NCBI RefSeq assembly: GCF_037042905.1
Contig: NC_087249.1
Span: 39,949,401 to 40,013,400, forward strand
Origin: Lytechinus pictus
Lineage: Eukaryota > Echinodermata > Echinoidea > Temnopleuroida > Toxopneustidae
Reading direction: 5' to 3'
Length of the DNA: 64,000 bases
The position numbers and the translations under genes are program-made. This document shows, piece by piece, positions 1 through 12,600 of this stretch. The notes under the pieces are model-generated. The model saw nothing but the letters and a program-made list of their open reading frames with translations. It did not search any database and was not told the origin of the DNA. Every line of letters starts with the position of its first letter. Within the stretch, counting starts at the first letter, position 1.

Positions 1-1454
1 TCACAATGATTAATACTAACCAATCAGAAGTTACAGAATAATTTCTTCGTTTTATTGCTCTCCAACCACTATAAGATCTTCTCAAGGAAATCACAACCGG
101 TTTTTGGAAGGCAGAAAACCTCCACGATGTGCTCATGCAAGCTGCCATCTTTAAAAACATCGAATGTGCAGAGCGCCCTCTTGCGCTTGTACGCGCACGC
201 ATGAGGAATGCACGGGAAGAATGTTCCCAAATATAATTTATGCGTTTACTTTTTAGCAATTAAAGATTCCCCCTTTTTTAAAGTATTTAGCATTGTGCTT
301 TTTTTTTATTTATCCCCTCCCCCCCCCAAAAAAAAAAGAGCGAAACTATCAAAATAAAGATAACACAGAAGCCAACTGATGAAAAGTAAGAGAATTGAGC
401 ATTTAATTTTGTAATTCTATTTGGTTAAAAAAAATATTTTACTTATTTTATGATGAAAATTTGTATTATCTTTAAAAATAGAAAAGAAAAGCGGGTGTAG
501 CAATTCGGACTATTACTAAGGGTTGTTAGTTATACATGACTTTGCTTATGACTAAGAACAGGTTCTTAAGTGCCACATCAAATTCTCAAGATTTCCGTCA
601 GCCCCCGGCCGGCCGTTAGCTAAAAGTTGAAATCTGATTATTGTAACGTTAGACAAAAACTCTTGTCAACCAGCATCTGAATGCATATTTCAAAATTTGT
701 CAATAATCTAAGGGCAACAGGGAGTTCATACCCATTACGTTAAAAAAACATGTAAATTGGGATCTCTCAGTTTTAGTGCAGGATGAAGAGCCCAGTTCAT
801 AACTTGTAACAAATTTGCAATTACGGTTAAATAAAGCTACTGAAATCCTTCAATCTGATGATAAATTTGATGTGGGAGTTGTGCGTTTGTTATTGTAACA
901 AGTGTTTATGAAACAAGACCTGATGCGTTGCCAGTCATGTGTCATTAGTTACTTACAAACAGCTAGTTTTATGAAAAACCCCATTTATCAGGCCTGCCAA
1001 CATTTGAAAATGAAAAAAAAAGGTATAATCGCACGGCGCAGATTTTTCTGCTCGATGTCAGGTGTGTCTCCCTCACTTTTTTTTTTAATCAAGACATGTT
1101 TAGCATTCTTATATTTAAATATTGAGAAATTACACGTTTTGAAAAACTATATTACTCTCACACCCATACCCCGCCACACAAATACATGTACACGGGCCAA
1201 TTTTTTTTTTTATCTTAAATAAATGAAAAACGGAGTGCTCCTCTTTTGCTGGTTGATAACAAATCTCAAAAGTGGGGTAACTCCAGGAAAAAAAGTAGTT
1301 GGCAGGCCAGATATATTATCAGAAGGGAAATTCCATGAAAGGATCAAAATGTTGGTATTGCCAATCCCCACCCCCCCCCCCCCCGGCCCCCACACACACA
1401 GTTCTTCTGCATTTTAACTTTGACTTCATGAATTTCTGAAACCATGATGACTTA

Positions 1455-1640
1455 CCCACATTGTGCTGCACTCAACTCAGGTGAGGAACGCAAATGGGTA
1501 CCGGCAGATGGTAATTCCTCAAAAAGCTGTGAGCACCAGAATTGGTAGACTAGCTAAGCCAGGTTAATATGGGAGCGCCTTGAGCACTTAAGGTGGTTAT
1601 ATGTGCTATATAAATCCTATATCATTTATTATTACATGTA
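1455..1640 (+). repeat. SINE 3' body and tail
   Basis: Contains AAATGGGTACCGGCAGATGG, then GAGCGCCTTGAGCACTTAAG, and ends with GTGCTATATAAATCCTATAT and ATTA repeats. This matches the 3' body style of the tRNA-derived SINE at 55886-56232 and related fragments near 1925-1950 and 4330-4400. Confidence 0.5.
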
Positions 1641-2262
1641 TTTATTTATTTGAAAGCATTACAACTTTTGGTTCCACGACATTTGTTACAGTGACATTTG
1701 CTCTATAAATGCAACACACTAATCAAATGACTAACTTCAACCCTGGATTTAACACTATACCCTACCTTAAACCTAACATAAAACCCTATTGCAACCCTAA
1801 CCCCAAAACTACGTCTTAGACGAAATGAAAATAAAGAACAATTGTCGCAGAAGCAAATGTTGCGTCACCCAACTTTTCATATTTAATATCCAATTTAGTA
1901 TTTAATAAGGACGCATTTGGCAGTGATATGCGCTATATAAGCATGTTGGTATTATTATATATTCACTGAAAAACTGAGGCAAATTGTTTCAGGAAGTTCC
2001 CACATATAAGGGATCATAATTATGTACACACTTTATGGAATTTCCAAAAATTTCACATGTCAAATGTAGGTCTTCTCTATCAATGAGATTTCATTTTCTT
2101 TTCTTTTTTCTGTTGGAGAGTTAAATAAATCACTCACAATACTACTAACTTCTTTAAAGGGAAATGCTATCAGAGAAGAAATCAATAAAAACATTATTTT
2201 TATATAATTTCACATTTATTATGATATATCTCATCTACACCACATCATAGTCTCATTTCTGG

Positions 2263-2408
2263 GTCTGGTTTCATAAAGAGTGGTTAAAATAACAAATGCA
2301 CATTTTCTATATCAAGTTTACAATCAGCCAATCAAATCGAATGATTTAATTTGCTTTAAACTGTTATTGAAAAATTTGGTATTATAACCAGTTATATGAA
2401 ACGGGCCC
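2263..2408. mobile_element. Foldback MITE, GTTTCATAAAG family
   Basis: The left end GGTTTCATAAAGAGTGGTTA pairs with the right end TAACCAGTTATATGAAACGGG. It resembles other short foldbacks in the window that end in TTTCATAAAG (for example 15027-15170). Non-coding. Confidence 0.5.
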
Positions 2409-3563
2409 CAGCTCTGTAGGATTCACATTCATTTATATACTAAACATTATGAAAATCTCCACAGCCTACCTGCACATTACCAAATATAATCCCACTAAAC
2501 AAATTCCCAAGATAACCAAGAACTTAGGCAGTTTTACAAAATGATGTTGTGGTGGCTTGATTATGGTGACATTTGTGCTTTGCACAAACAATGAAATCAC
2601 ACATCCTTGATGCATAAAACTGACACTAAAATAAATTTTCTTGTATAATAATAAAACATCCTTTGCTAACATAATTGTATGTATTTACTGATGGCATACT
2701 AAGTATTAACCACCTCAAAAAACAATGGCATGACTAACAAAACAAAGATAAAGTATGATTTAATCAGTTCAGGAAGAACATATAATATTTCAACTTCTTC
2801 CAATCTAGAAGGCTTGCCCATCAAACTTTAGCTTGGAGAAACTGATTTTCGATATATTAACAATTTCGTTTAACAATCTTGTTAGAAATATACCCTGACA
2901 AGCCTTATCTTTTTGAGCATATGACACAGAATTTGAGAATTATTAAAAGTAAAAATAATTTTGCACGAAAATATATATCACATTATCAAGATGAATCTGT
3001 CATATTGCTTTTAGGTGCTATAAGCAAAGTATGACTGCTTTGCAATCACTTTCAACCATGTAATTATATTACAAGCTGTAAAAAATAAAATCTTTGTAGT
3101 TCATAATGCAGTATCTGAAATACTGGTGACATTACACTCAATATATTTAAAATTTGTGAAATCCTACATTTTATAACCCCTTCCTTTCACAAATACTACA
3201 ATTTTACCATTTAACTTTATTTTAGAAAGAAAGGATAAATAGAATGCAATATCTAACTGACCAAAGAATTTGGTTTGACTGACAGTTTTTCAAAGTGTAG
3301 GACAACACTCAAACACTAGCTAATCACTTCACAGAAAACCTTCTGGGTTGCATGCGTGCACATTAAGTTATTGAAGCAATCATCAGACACGGACAGATAC
3401 AAAGACTTAATCAGTCACTATCAGTAGTCCCCAGCTCTGCCGAATATTTCTTTTGGTGGAATACAAACTATGATTGTCAACAAAACATGTAATGCATAAA
3501 GTCGCTCGTAATTTCATGAAACACCGGACCGGACATTAATGCGTTTAATAGAAGAGGTATCAA

Positions 3564-3625
3564 TTACAAACACTTCAGGAAGAGGAAAGGATAACGTTGA
3601 GGGCTGCCACAAAATACAACCTTGC
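3564..3625 (-). CDS. PGK1: Putative last coding exon of PGK (uncertain)
   Basis: After an acceptor reading GATGCAATGCCAG, the sequence GCAAGGTT supplies the expected Gly-Lys-Val that follows [11 protein letters not shown] in exon 11. The in-frame continuation runs to TAA at 3566-3564 but departs from the usual LPGV-AAL ending. The neighbouring frame reads [11 protein letters not shown] and then a stop, so a small indel, sequencing error or wrong exon choice is possible. The polypyrimidine tract is weak. Confidence 0.45.
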
Positions 3626-6600
3626 CTGGCATTGCATCGGCCAGCTAATATATTTGATATGAATCCCACCGCTGCCACCAATAAGGATCTATGGCATCGG
3701 GTCAAAGTGCACTGGTAGGAAAGGGTGATGGAGGTAGTCAGACGTCGGACAATGCAGCAATACCTGGTAGGTTCTTGCCTGTATGGGATATGAAGCAAAA
3801 GAATGAAGAAAATTCTTACAAATTGGTAAATAACAGAGCACAGAATACTTAAACAATAAAGCGAGATGAATTCTCAAAGACAAACTTGAATTTCATGCCT
3901 CTGGCATATGTAAAGATAGAGAGGGAGCAGATGGCAAAGGGTGATTTTCATGATATAGGTGGGGTGCATCTCACTTGCTTCCACCCCCCCCCCCCCTGAG
4001 TCTATATCTTTCTATACAACATACCTTCCAAGAGCTCTAGACTAGCCCCGCCTCCAGTACTGACATGGCTGACGAGATGCTCAGTGTTATACTTTGCTGC
4101 ACACGTCGCAGTATCACCTCCGCCTGTCATAACAAAAATATATACATTTTTTTTTAATTTTTAAGACAATAACATATTACAATATTTCTCACCAGCAATC
4201 CCAAACCCCCTCCCCCTCCTTATCACAAACCCTCCCCAAATGGATTAAGATTCAGAGGTGGATCTATGCCCCAGGATTGGCTCCTGTGTTTGAACTTTGG
4301 TTACTATCAATTGTATGCCAGTGACAACAATGATAATAATATATTGGACTTTTATAGCGCCGAATCCACTCTGTAGAGTGCTCAAGGCGCTATTCAAGAA
4401 TTATGAAGGAAATTAAGAAGAACTGAATAGCAATGCTTTTAGGGTTATTTTTGTATACAAAAACTCCTCATAGGTAAAAGTGATTGGCTGATAGTAAATT
4501 TGGCTGTAGAAATTTGAATGTGTTAATGACAGGTTTTATGAAATGGGACCCATGCTGACTGAATGTTTATGTTGGGATGAAATGTAAACCCAAAGGACAA
4601 TATTCTGAAATCCCCATTTAACTTAGTCTGAGGTCATGGTCTAATTCTGTGGCAAAATGGAGGTGCCGTGGCCGAGTGGTCAAAGGCGCCTGACTGCACA
4701 TAGAAAGTCCAGGGTTCTATCCTCGGCCGCAACACTTACGCCCATAAACAAGGCAATTGATCTACAATGTTTTTATCCCGCATTCAAATAAATGAAAAAT
4801 GCTACACACATTCTTGCTAAGTAGGTGTGCACTTGTTGTTAAAAAAAAAATTCTGTGGCAAAATTATAGGAAGCCAACAAATTTCTTGTTACCATGTTCT
4901 TTCATTAATAATGATGAAGGAAATTATATAAGAAATTACTATAAAATACTTCAAAATGAATTGAGCACCAAATGTGCTGACAAACGGATCCTTGTCTCAC
5001 AATTGGCTATCCATAGTTAAACCATGACTTCGAAGTTGTGGCAAAATTATAGGAAGCCAACAAATTTCTTGTTACCATGTTCTTTCATTAATAATGATGA
5101 AGGAAATTATATAAGAAATTACTATAAAATACTTCAAAATGAATTGAGCACCAAATGTGCTGACAAACAGATCCTTGTCTCACAATTGGCTATCCATAGT
5201 TAAACCATGACTTCGAAGTTCAGAATAAGGGTCAGAGGATCTTGAGCACAAAAATGTCAAAATAACTTAATGAATGGATGGATGGATGGGTTGGTGGGTG
5301 GGTGGACGGGTGATGGATGGATTGATGAATGAATGAATGAATCAAATAATCAATCACAATCGATCAATGAATCAATCAACCACTAATCAATGAATCATTC
5401 ACTCAGTAAACCAATCAAATAGCCAATCAATCAATCAATCAAAAGATGAATGAATGGATGGATGGGTGGATGGATGGGTGGATGGATTGATGAATGAGTG
5501 ATTAGACAGTCAGACCGCAGCTCGCGCGATAATGAGCATATTCACGGAGATTTATTCAGCGGCCCTCTAGCGGTCTCCGAAGGAAAACGTGCGATCAATT
5601 TGGCTTGATTTTCCCACTGAATTGGAGGGGCTGAAGTTATAGCTCTGCACTGGTCGCTAACTTCAGTTTACGTCGAAACGAATTGTGGTAAGTTATTCTC
5701 AAGACCTTCATCTACATTTTGGTATATAATTTTCCATATTTCGACATTTTCAACCTACCATTTTTACCTCTTTAATTGATGCTTATCTTAGTAATATTTT
5801 AACTGCGATTTTGTAGTCGGAATTTCACTTTTGGTTCCTGACTTTGCTACATAACCAAATTGTTTGAATCGGGATTTTTTAGAAAGAAGAAAAGTCACTT
5901 TTCAAAATATGTCAGAACCAACTTGACGCAAACTCACCTTATATTTTTATTTTAGAGAAAATGATACCCTAAAAATCAAGAAATTTACGTTTTACCCGGA
6001 AGTAACCTTCTCGTTCACTCCACGATGGCGCGAAATAATGCCAAAATTACGTTCGTCGCGGGTTGGTAGAATTTCGCCTTTGGTCCCATACGTTGAAACT
6101 TCTGTAATGATGGCAGATGGCTCGCATTATATTTGTGACTGTGGACGGTGGACTTGTTTTTTTTTTTTAATTAAGACTTAATAATAATATAAACGAAGCT
6201 TGATAAGTAGATCCCTTCTAAAGTTTTATTCAAATGATTATCAGGTTTCCGAATTCCATCAAGTTTTTATAGATTGAGATATTTCTTGATTTATGTTGAA
6301 AATTGTTAACCTTTTTCCTAGTCGAAGTTGAGCCCCATGATGATTTTTGCCCCAGGCTGCGGTTAAGAATTAAATGATGATTAGCTCAGACAGTCTACTC
6401 TAGAGACTATAAACAGTTTAAAGTCAAAGTAAAAAGTCTGGTACTACCGTACTCAGTAGTATTTATAAACCATTTTGTTCAAATAAAAAAATTGTGGCTG
6501 TCACAGACAGTACTTAGTTAGTCTCTTAATTGACTTACATGTAACATAATTCATACTTTGAATAATTTAGACTATTTCTCTCTTTTTTGTCTCTTCTACA

Positions 6601-9600
6601 CACAGATCTGCATACTTGCTGACTCTGGTCTCTGCTTGCTTCTTCATTCTGGGAGATTCCATCATGTCCTATAATGGTCAGACCATGATTTGGACAAAGC
6701 CCTTTTTTCGTTTGCAAATTTTGGACTGATAATGATACAACAGAAAATTGATCTTTATCGATATTGGAAACAAAAAAATTAGAGCACAGTTTTGGGGAGG
6801 ACTAAGAATACTGACTTGGACAGGAATACAGCTTGACAAAAATAAAAATTCACAATTCAAAACCAAAGAAAATTTTTAATGCATTGCAAGAAACTTTCTA
6901 CTCAATCACACATTCCAAAATTAAGGGTAAGTCCTTTGATTAAACACAAACATGTAGTTGATTTGCAATTGAACATAAGTTTCTTGCAATGCCCCATAAT
7001 TATATTTTGTTCTCAAGCAACTCTGTTATATGTTATCTAATGTGCTGAAGGTTAAGTGCCATGTATGTTCACAATTTTTTTTTTCGAAAGGTATAATATA
7101 TTTGTCGTTTTAAACGGTATTTGAATGTGGTTACGCCTTGTTTTTGTTTTCCACAGTAATTATTGCATATATGAACAGAAGTGAAATATTTGTTGTGAAG
7201 CACTGTATGAATGTTGTGTGATCATGGAGCTATGGTGTGATGGTATTATAATTAATTCATAATTTTTGCTATAAGACTGTAAACCTGGTGGATGTGAGGG
7301 AGTGGCCTGGATGAAAGGAAAGTGAGCATGTGTCCAATTACTGATTTGCATATGTTTAGACAATTTTGATCGTGGATAAATATTAATGTGCATTCCCTAT
7401 TCCAAGCAAAGAGTAAAGGAGAAGTCCACCCCACCAAAAAATTAATTTGAATTTAAAGAAAAATAAAGTATTGCAGAGAATTTCATAAAAACTGATTCAA
7501 AATTCAAAAAATTACTATTTTGACATTGAGAAATTTGCCTAATTTTATAAAACAATTATATGCTCATCTTGGTCAATGTGCAAATTACAGAACCGATTAT
7601 GTCACACGCACTCTAATTTCTTGTGTATTTTTTTGTTTGATACATGTACATGACATGTATATTTTATTTTAATTTTCATTAACAAATTTTGAGAGGGATT
7701 TTAATTCCTCCATTAACATTCGTAGTTTCCATAAATGTAACCTATTGTACGAAGCCCCAAACCGGACATTTTTGACATCCAAAAAAAAAAAAAATTATCA
7801 CGTACGTACGCAGTATACGTACGTACGTGATAATTATTACGTACGTACGCAGTATTATTACGTACGTACGCAGTATTATTATGTACGTACGTGATAATTA
7901 TTACGTACGTACGCAGTATTATCACGTACGTACGCAGTATTATTACGTACGTACGTGATAATTATTACGTACGTACGCAGTATTATTACGTACGTACGTG
8001 ATAATTATTACGTACGTACGCAGTATTATCACGTACGTACGCAGTATTATTACGTACGTACGTGATAATTATTACGTACGTACGCAGTATTATCACGTAC
8101 GTACGCAGTATTTATTACGTACGTACGTAATGTTATCTCCCAAAAGGTCATACATGAATTCAAATACCGGTAGTTACTGAAATCTGATCACGCTAGCGCG
8201 AAGCCCGCAGGCTTTAAATTTTTATGTGGGCCTACAATAGGCCTTCTGCTTTGATTGTTCCCGCATAGAATTTCCCTTTAAATACCAGCCTCTTCAAATA
8301 GTTTTTCTTTTTTTAAACACCTATACATCTTCACTTAATTTACATCAATTAATACCATATCATATTCAAATTTAAGCAGAGAACGAAGCAATTTCAAAAG
8401 GGTGGTAAAATAATAGGGGCTCATACGTGTCGCGTGTGGGTACATTTTTGAAAAAAACTGTCTCGCCAAAACACTAACATAATAGGCCTTTAATTGTCCT
8501 TTCCCCAATGTGTTTCTAGCAGTTTCTGAAAGGAATGGTTTAATTGAAAACACAGCCTGATGACGAGAACAAATGAAATGGTTATCATATGAATATTGTG
8601 GGTTATATAGCAGGGACCTGGGAACTCGCGGGGGTGCTGGGGGTGTTATTTTCCATAGGCAGCACCCCCACGAAATCAGGTTCCCTTTGTATTTTTTATA
8701 TATGTTATAATGTACATAATTATCACATCCGACAATCGCAAATCATACAACGTCTTTCACATATTCCAATAACATCCCTCCTATAACATGTAACGCGACT
8801 CAATCAAGCTCCGGCACGCCGATACAGACGTATGTTAAGGTCTTAAAGAGGACCTGAGCTTAACGTGTAACTCGCCGGGTAAGTTCGCGATAAAGTGTTA
8901 ATTGCAATTATAATGTACGCGCGCGCACCGAATGCGGAGTTTGTGCGAGAAAATCACTTCAGTTCAGTAGTACACTGTTCCCCGACGGTACCATCAATAT
9001 TCCATAAAACATGTGAGTATTAATACAGAAAGAATAATACAATTTCAGTTTATGTAATATAATTCGGCGCGTGAATTTATACAATCTATGGTCTACCGCA
9101 TTCCATTCGTTATTCGTATGTAATTGCCTTGAATACTCTTGCCAGTCTTGGCTGCTCTAAGTTAGGCCCAGGTAACCCAGGGAGCTCCCGCCCGCTACGC
9201 TGGCGGGAGCCCAGGGCGCTTACCGTGTATTTGGCCATAGACACCCTGCAGTATAGACACGGGACTAGGGTAATATGTGGACTGAAGTTATTATTATTAT
9301 TGCCTCCCCCTCTCCAAATGAAAATATGTTAAGTGCCGGCCCAGATTTACTTTTTAAATCCATGTTATTCTAATTTTTTTTAATATTCACGCACAATACA
9401 CTCTATTAATTCTGCTTAAGTTTTTCTTCCTTTTTTTGGTTTGTAGTCCATTCTATAAATACTTATTAAAAAAAGAGATTTAAGACATATTATAACCTGG
9501 TAATATAAGTACCCTATTGTCTTTGCCTACCCCCCCCCCCCCCTCCTCCAAATAAAAATATGTTAAGCGCCGCCCCAGCTTTTACTTTTTGAATCCATGT

Positions 9601-12600
9601 TATTCTAATTTGTAAAATGTTCACGCACGAAACACTCTATAGGCTTCTGGTTAAGTTTTTTTCTCCTTTTTTTCGTATGTAGTCCATTCTAAAAATAAAA
9701 ATAAAAGAAATTCAAGACATATAATAACCAGATGAATATACGTTCCCTTATGTCTTGCCCCCCCCCCTCCAAATGAAAATATGTTAAGCATTGCCCCCGC
9801 CTTTCCCTTTTCAATCCATGTTATTCTAATTTGTAAAATATCCACGCACAAACCACTTTATAAGTTTTTCCTTTTTGGTTTGAAGTCCATTCTAAAAATA
9901 CAAATAAAAAGAAATTTAGGACATATAGTAACTTGGTAAAAAAGTGCAGCATATATATGATGAAGAGCAAATCTTACATGTCGAAGGCAATCGTGTGCTT
10001 GTGCATGTAGAGGATCCTGTGCGTGCATCCCATTCCAAACAACACAGATGCAAACACAGAGGCACTGCGCGCACACACTGGACACATTTTCAATAACCTA
10101 GGGAGCGAGTTACGCGTTAAGCTCAGGTCCTCTTTAAGACCTTAACAGACGTAGTCGCGCGCGATACGTGAAAACCATTATAGTTTACACACTACCATCG
10201 CCATTGTGGATTGCTGCCCTCTGTCGGGCAGAGTTGTTTATGTCACACATGCGATCGTTGTCATCGGCCCTTATCCGGCCAGCTCTGTGTAGAGGTACAA
10301 TGTCATTAAAATATAGACCATAAGATTATTGTGATTGACGTCTAATCATTTAATGGTGTGGTGACAGCTGGGATCTACCCTGTCATTGCCTGTTTATGAT
10401 GGCATTTGCTCAAACTAGCAGTCAGTCGGTCGGCTCAAACTAGTCGTGATAGGTAATCTTTCCTAATTTGTCGGTCTTGGCTCGTACCTCTCGCAGTAGC
10501 TGTAGTCCCATGTATAGCCTCAGCTATGGCTTTACCCCCACAGAGGTTGCACCCTCAACCTCGCCCCCAGTGCCAGGCCCCAACACGCGGCCGCCCTCAC
10601 GTAGATTTCTTTAATCACTATAACTTACACATTAATACAAATCAAAAGAATGAAAGAGTGACTGAGAATGCGAATGAATGTAACAGTCTTGATTATGATT
10701 ATGATGAGTTTGATGATTATGCTGAGAAGTTAAATGATGGTGATTGTAGAGAAAAGATCTCAGAGTCAGAGTTTGAGTTAGTTGAGTTTGACAATCACAA
10801 TGAGTCTGAGTTTGATTACAATCACAATGAGTCTGAGTTTGATGATGAGCCCATATGGGACAATCCTATTCCTAACAATCATCCTCCCTCAGTTAAGGTT
10901 TTACATACTAGTATCAATTACAGTAGGCCAAATGTTAGTCTAGGTCCTATTGATCTAGATAGTTGCCCTTTATGTTTAGCAGCTAAGCGCCCAAGTCACC
11001 ACCACATCAGTGACTGTGAATACCTCCCTCAACATGAGAATAATATCATTGCGCAAGCTCGCCAAGCAGCAAGTACACTAGGATACACTAGAAAACTCAC
11101 AGTGAATGATTGTTACGAAAAGTATAATCGTGAGTCTGACAAGAATTTGTCAGATTGTGACAGTGATTTAGATTATGATAGTGATTTTGACAATTTGTCA
11201 AGTATTGATTGTGACAAAGTTCCTGGTAGTGCTCTAACCGCAAATCCAGATATTTCTGGAATCAGTCGTCAGTCACATGTTCGTTGGGACAGTCCTCTTG
11301 GTTGCCTTGTTGACTCGTCGAAGTCAGACGAGTCGCCTCTAGTTCTTGAAGTTGCTCTCAGCAGTACTAATGACAATGTCGATTCATCGAAGTTCGATGG
11401 ATTACATCAAGGATACCATTCTCTGCCACATTGTCCAGTGGCTGACTCATCTGTGGTGCCTAGGCAGGTCAAGATACTTCCATTTATTGACCTGTATCAT
11501 GGTCAGCAGTGTGTCCGGGTCACCTTAGTCAGTGGGTCATCACAGAATTTCATAGGTTACTCAACTGCTTTGAGTCTTGGTGCTGATATCTTTGACACGT
11601 CCTCAGGTACGTGTTATGTCGATAATTCAAGCCTGCCTTATGTAATTGTTGGAGAGACGCAGCTCGTACTTACAAGGGATGATAATAAATTCGTCTTTGA
11701 AGGCCTAGTCGTCGAGACTGATACTGAGTTAGCCCGAGCTGGTATCCCTTTCTTAGAAGTGAATGATGTCTCTGTCCGTCCTTCTCGGCGTTCGGTCACG
11801 ATTGCTAATGGGTCCTCTTACACCTATGGCCCAGCGCCGGCCCCTGCGCGTCTCGATAGAGCGCATTCGGTTGTCGTCTCGTCAGTCGTTCCTCCCATTG
11901 GCGAACATAGCATTACATCTCAGGTACCTCACACTGATCTTCTGGCCAATGTGGAGACAAATTCCTCCAGCTGCAACGTCAATGAAGAGGCTCACGTTCA
12001 CGTCAAGCCAATAATTACCAGAAACCAAGTCGCTGTGGATGCCCGTCAGGATGCAGTTTGTCCTAAGATACCCCGATCGTACAACCTTGGTGGTACCTCC
12101 ACTGCTCTTGAAGTCCATCCTGATAGCGAAATCACCAAAGTCCAACCGGAACCTCAATCCGGTGGTCTGTCCTCCCAAGTACCATCAGATACCGACCAGT
12201 GCCGCCTTGGTGATTCTCTGGCAGATGCGTCCCCTACTCACAAGCCCGGGGATTGCTCCTTAGTCACCAACTTCAATGGCGAACCAAACCTTCGCTGTGC
12301 CTTGAAGGTTGAGTACCCTCCAGGACGCCCCCCTGATAGGACTCCTACTACTACCCTTGGACTGTTGGCCTCAATCCCTGCCCATGTGCACTCCAGGATG
12401 GTCTCTATTACGCCCATGATGTCTGACGTAAGAAGGTTTGCCCTGCCCCTTCCATTGATCGCTCGTAATCGGCCAGGTCTCCCTTTCAGCTTGAGATTGG
12501 GACCCCCTCATGGACGCCCCCCGGACTACATCTATAATCGCTACCCATGATAGATTCTCTGGACATTTGGACCATGCTATTCCCATGTACCATAATGGAT

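Larger units (their letters stand above)
1..3563. other. 3' flank of PGK, no further gene seen
   Basis: AT-rich sequence with no convincing exon. It contains poly-A/C tracts, the SINE-type 3' end near 1455-1640, a dispersed repeat at 1681-1870 (homologues near 38611-38830 and 54586-54715), and a foldback MITE at about 2263-2408 whose ends read GGTTTCATAAAG and its inverse. The PGK 3' UTR probably occupies part of 2200-3563. Confidence 0.4.

Noticed and set aside
1738-1806. AACCCTAA-like blocks as interstitial telomere
   Set aside because: Only irregular ACCCTAA/ACCTAAC fragments belonging to a dispersed repeat also present near 38690 and 54610; no TTAGGG array.
4661-4735. Functional tRNA gene
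   Set aside because: A and B boxes are recognisable but the acceptor stem does not pair and a SINE-type body follows.
7796-8130. ACGTACGT arrays as a CRISPR array
   Set aside because: Units are contiguous 21-22-bp repeats without unique spacers, and the DNA is clearly eukaryotic.
12371-12586. ORFs overlapping the gag-like frame (both strands)
   Set aside because: Shadows of the 674-aa ORF with no recognisable content.
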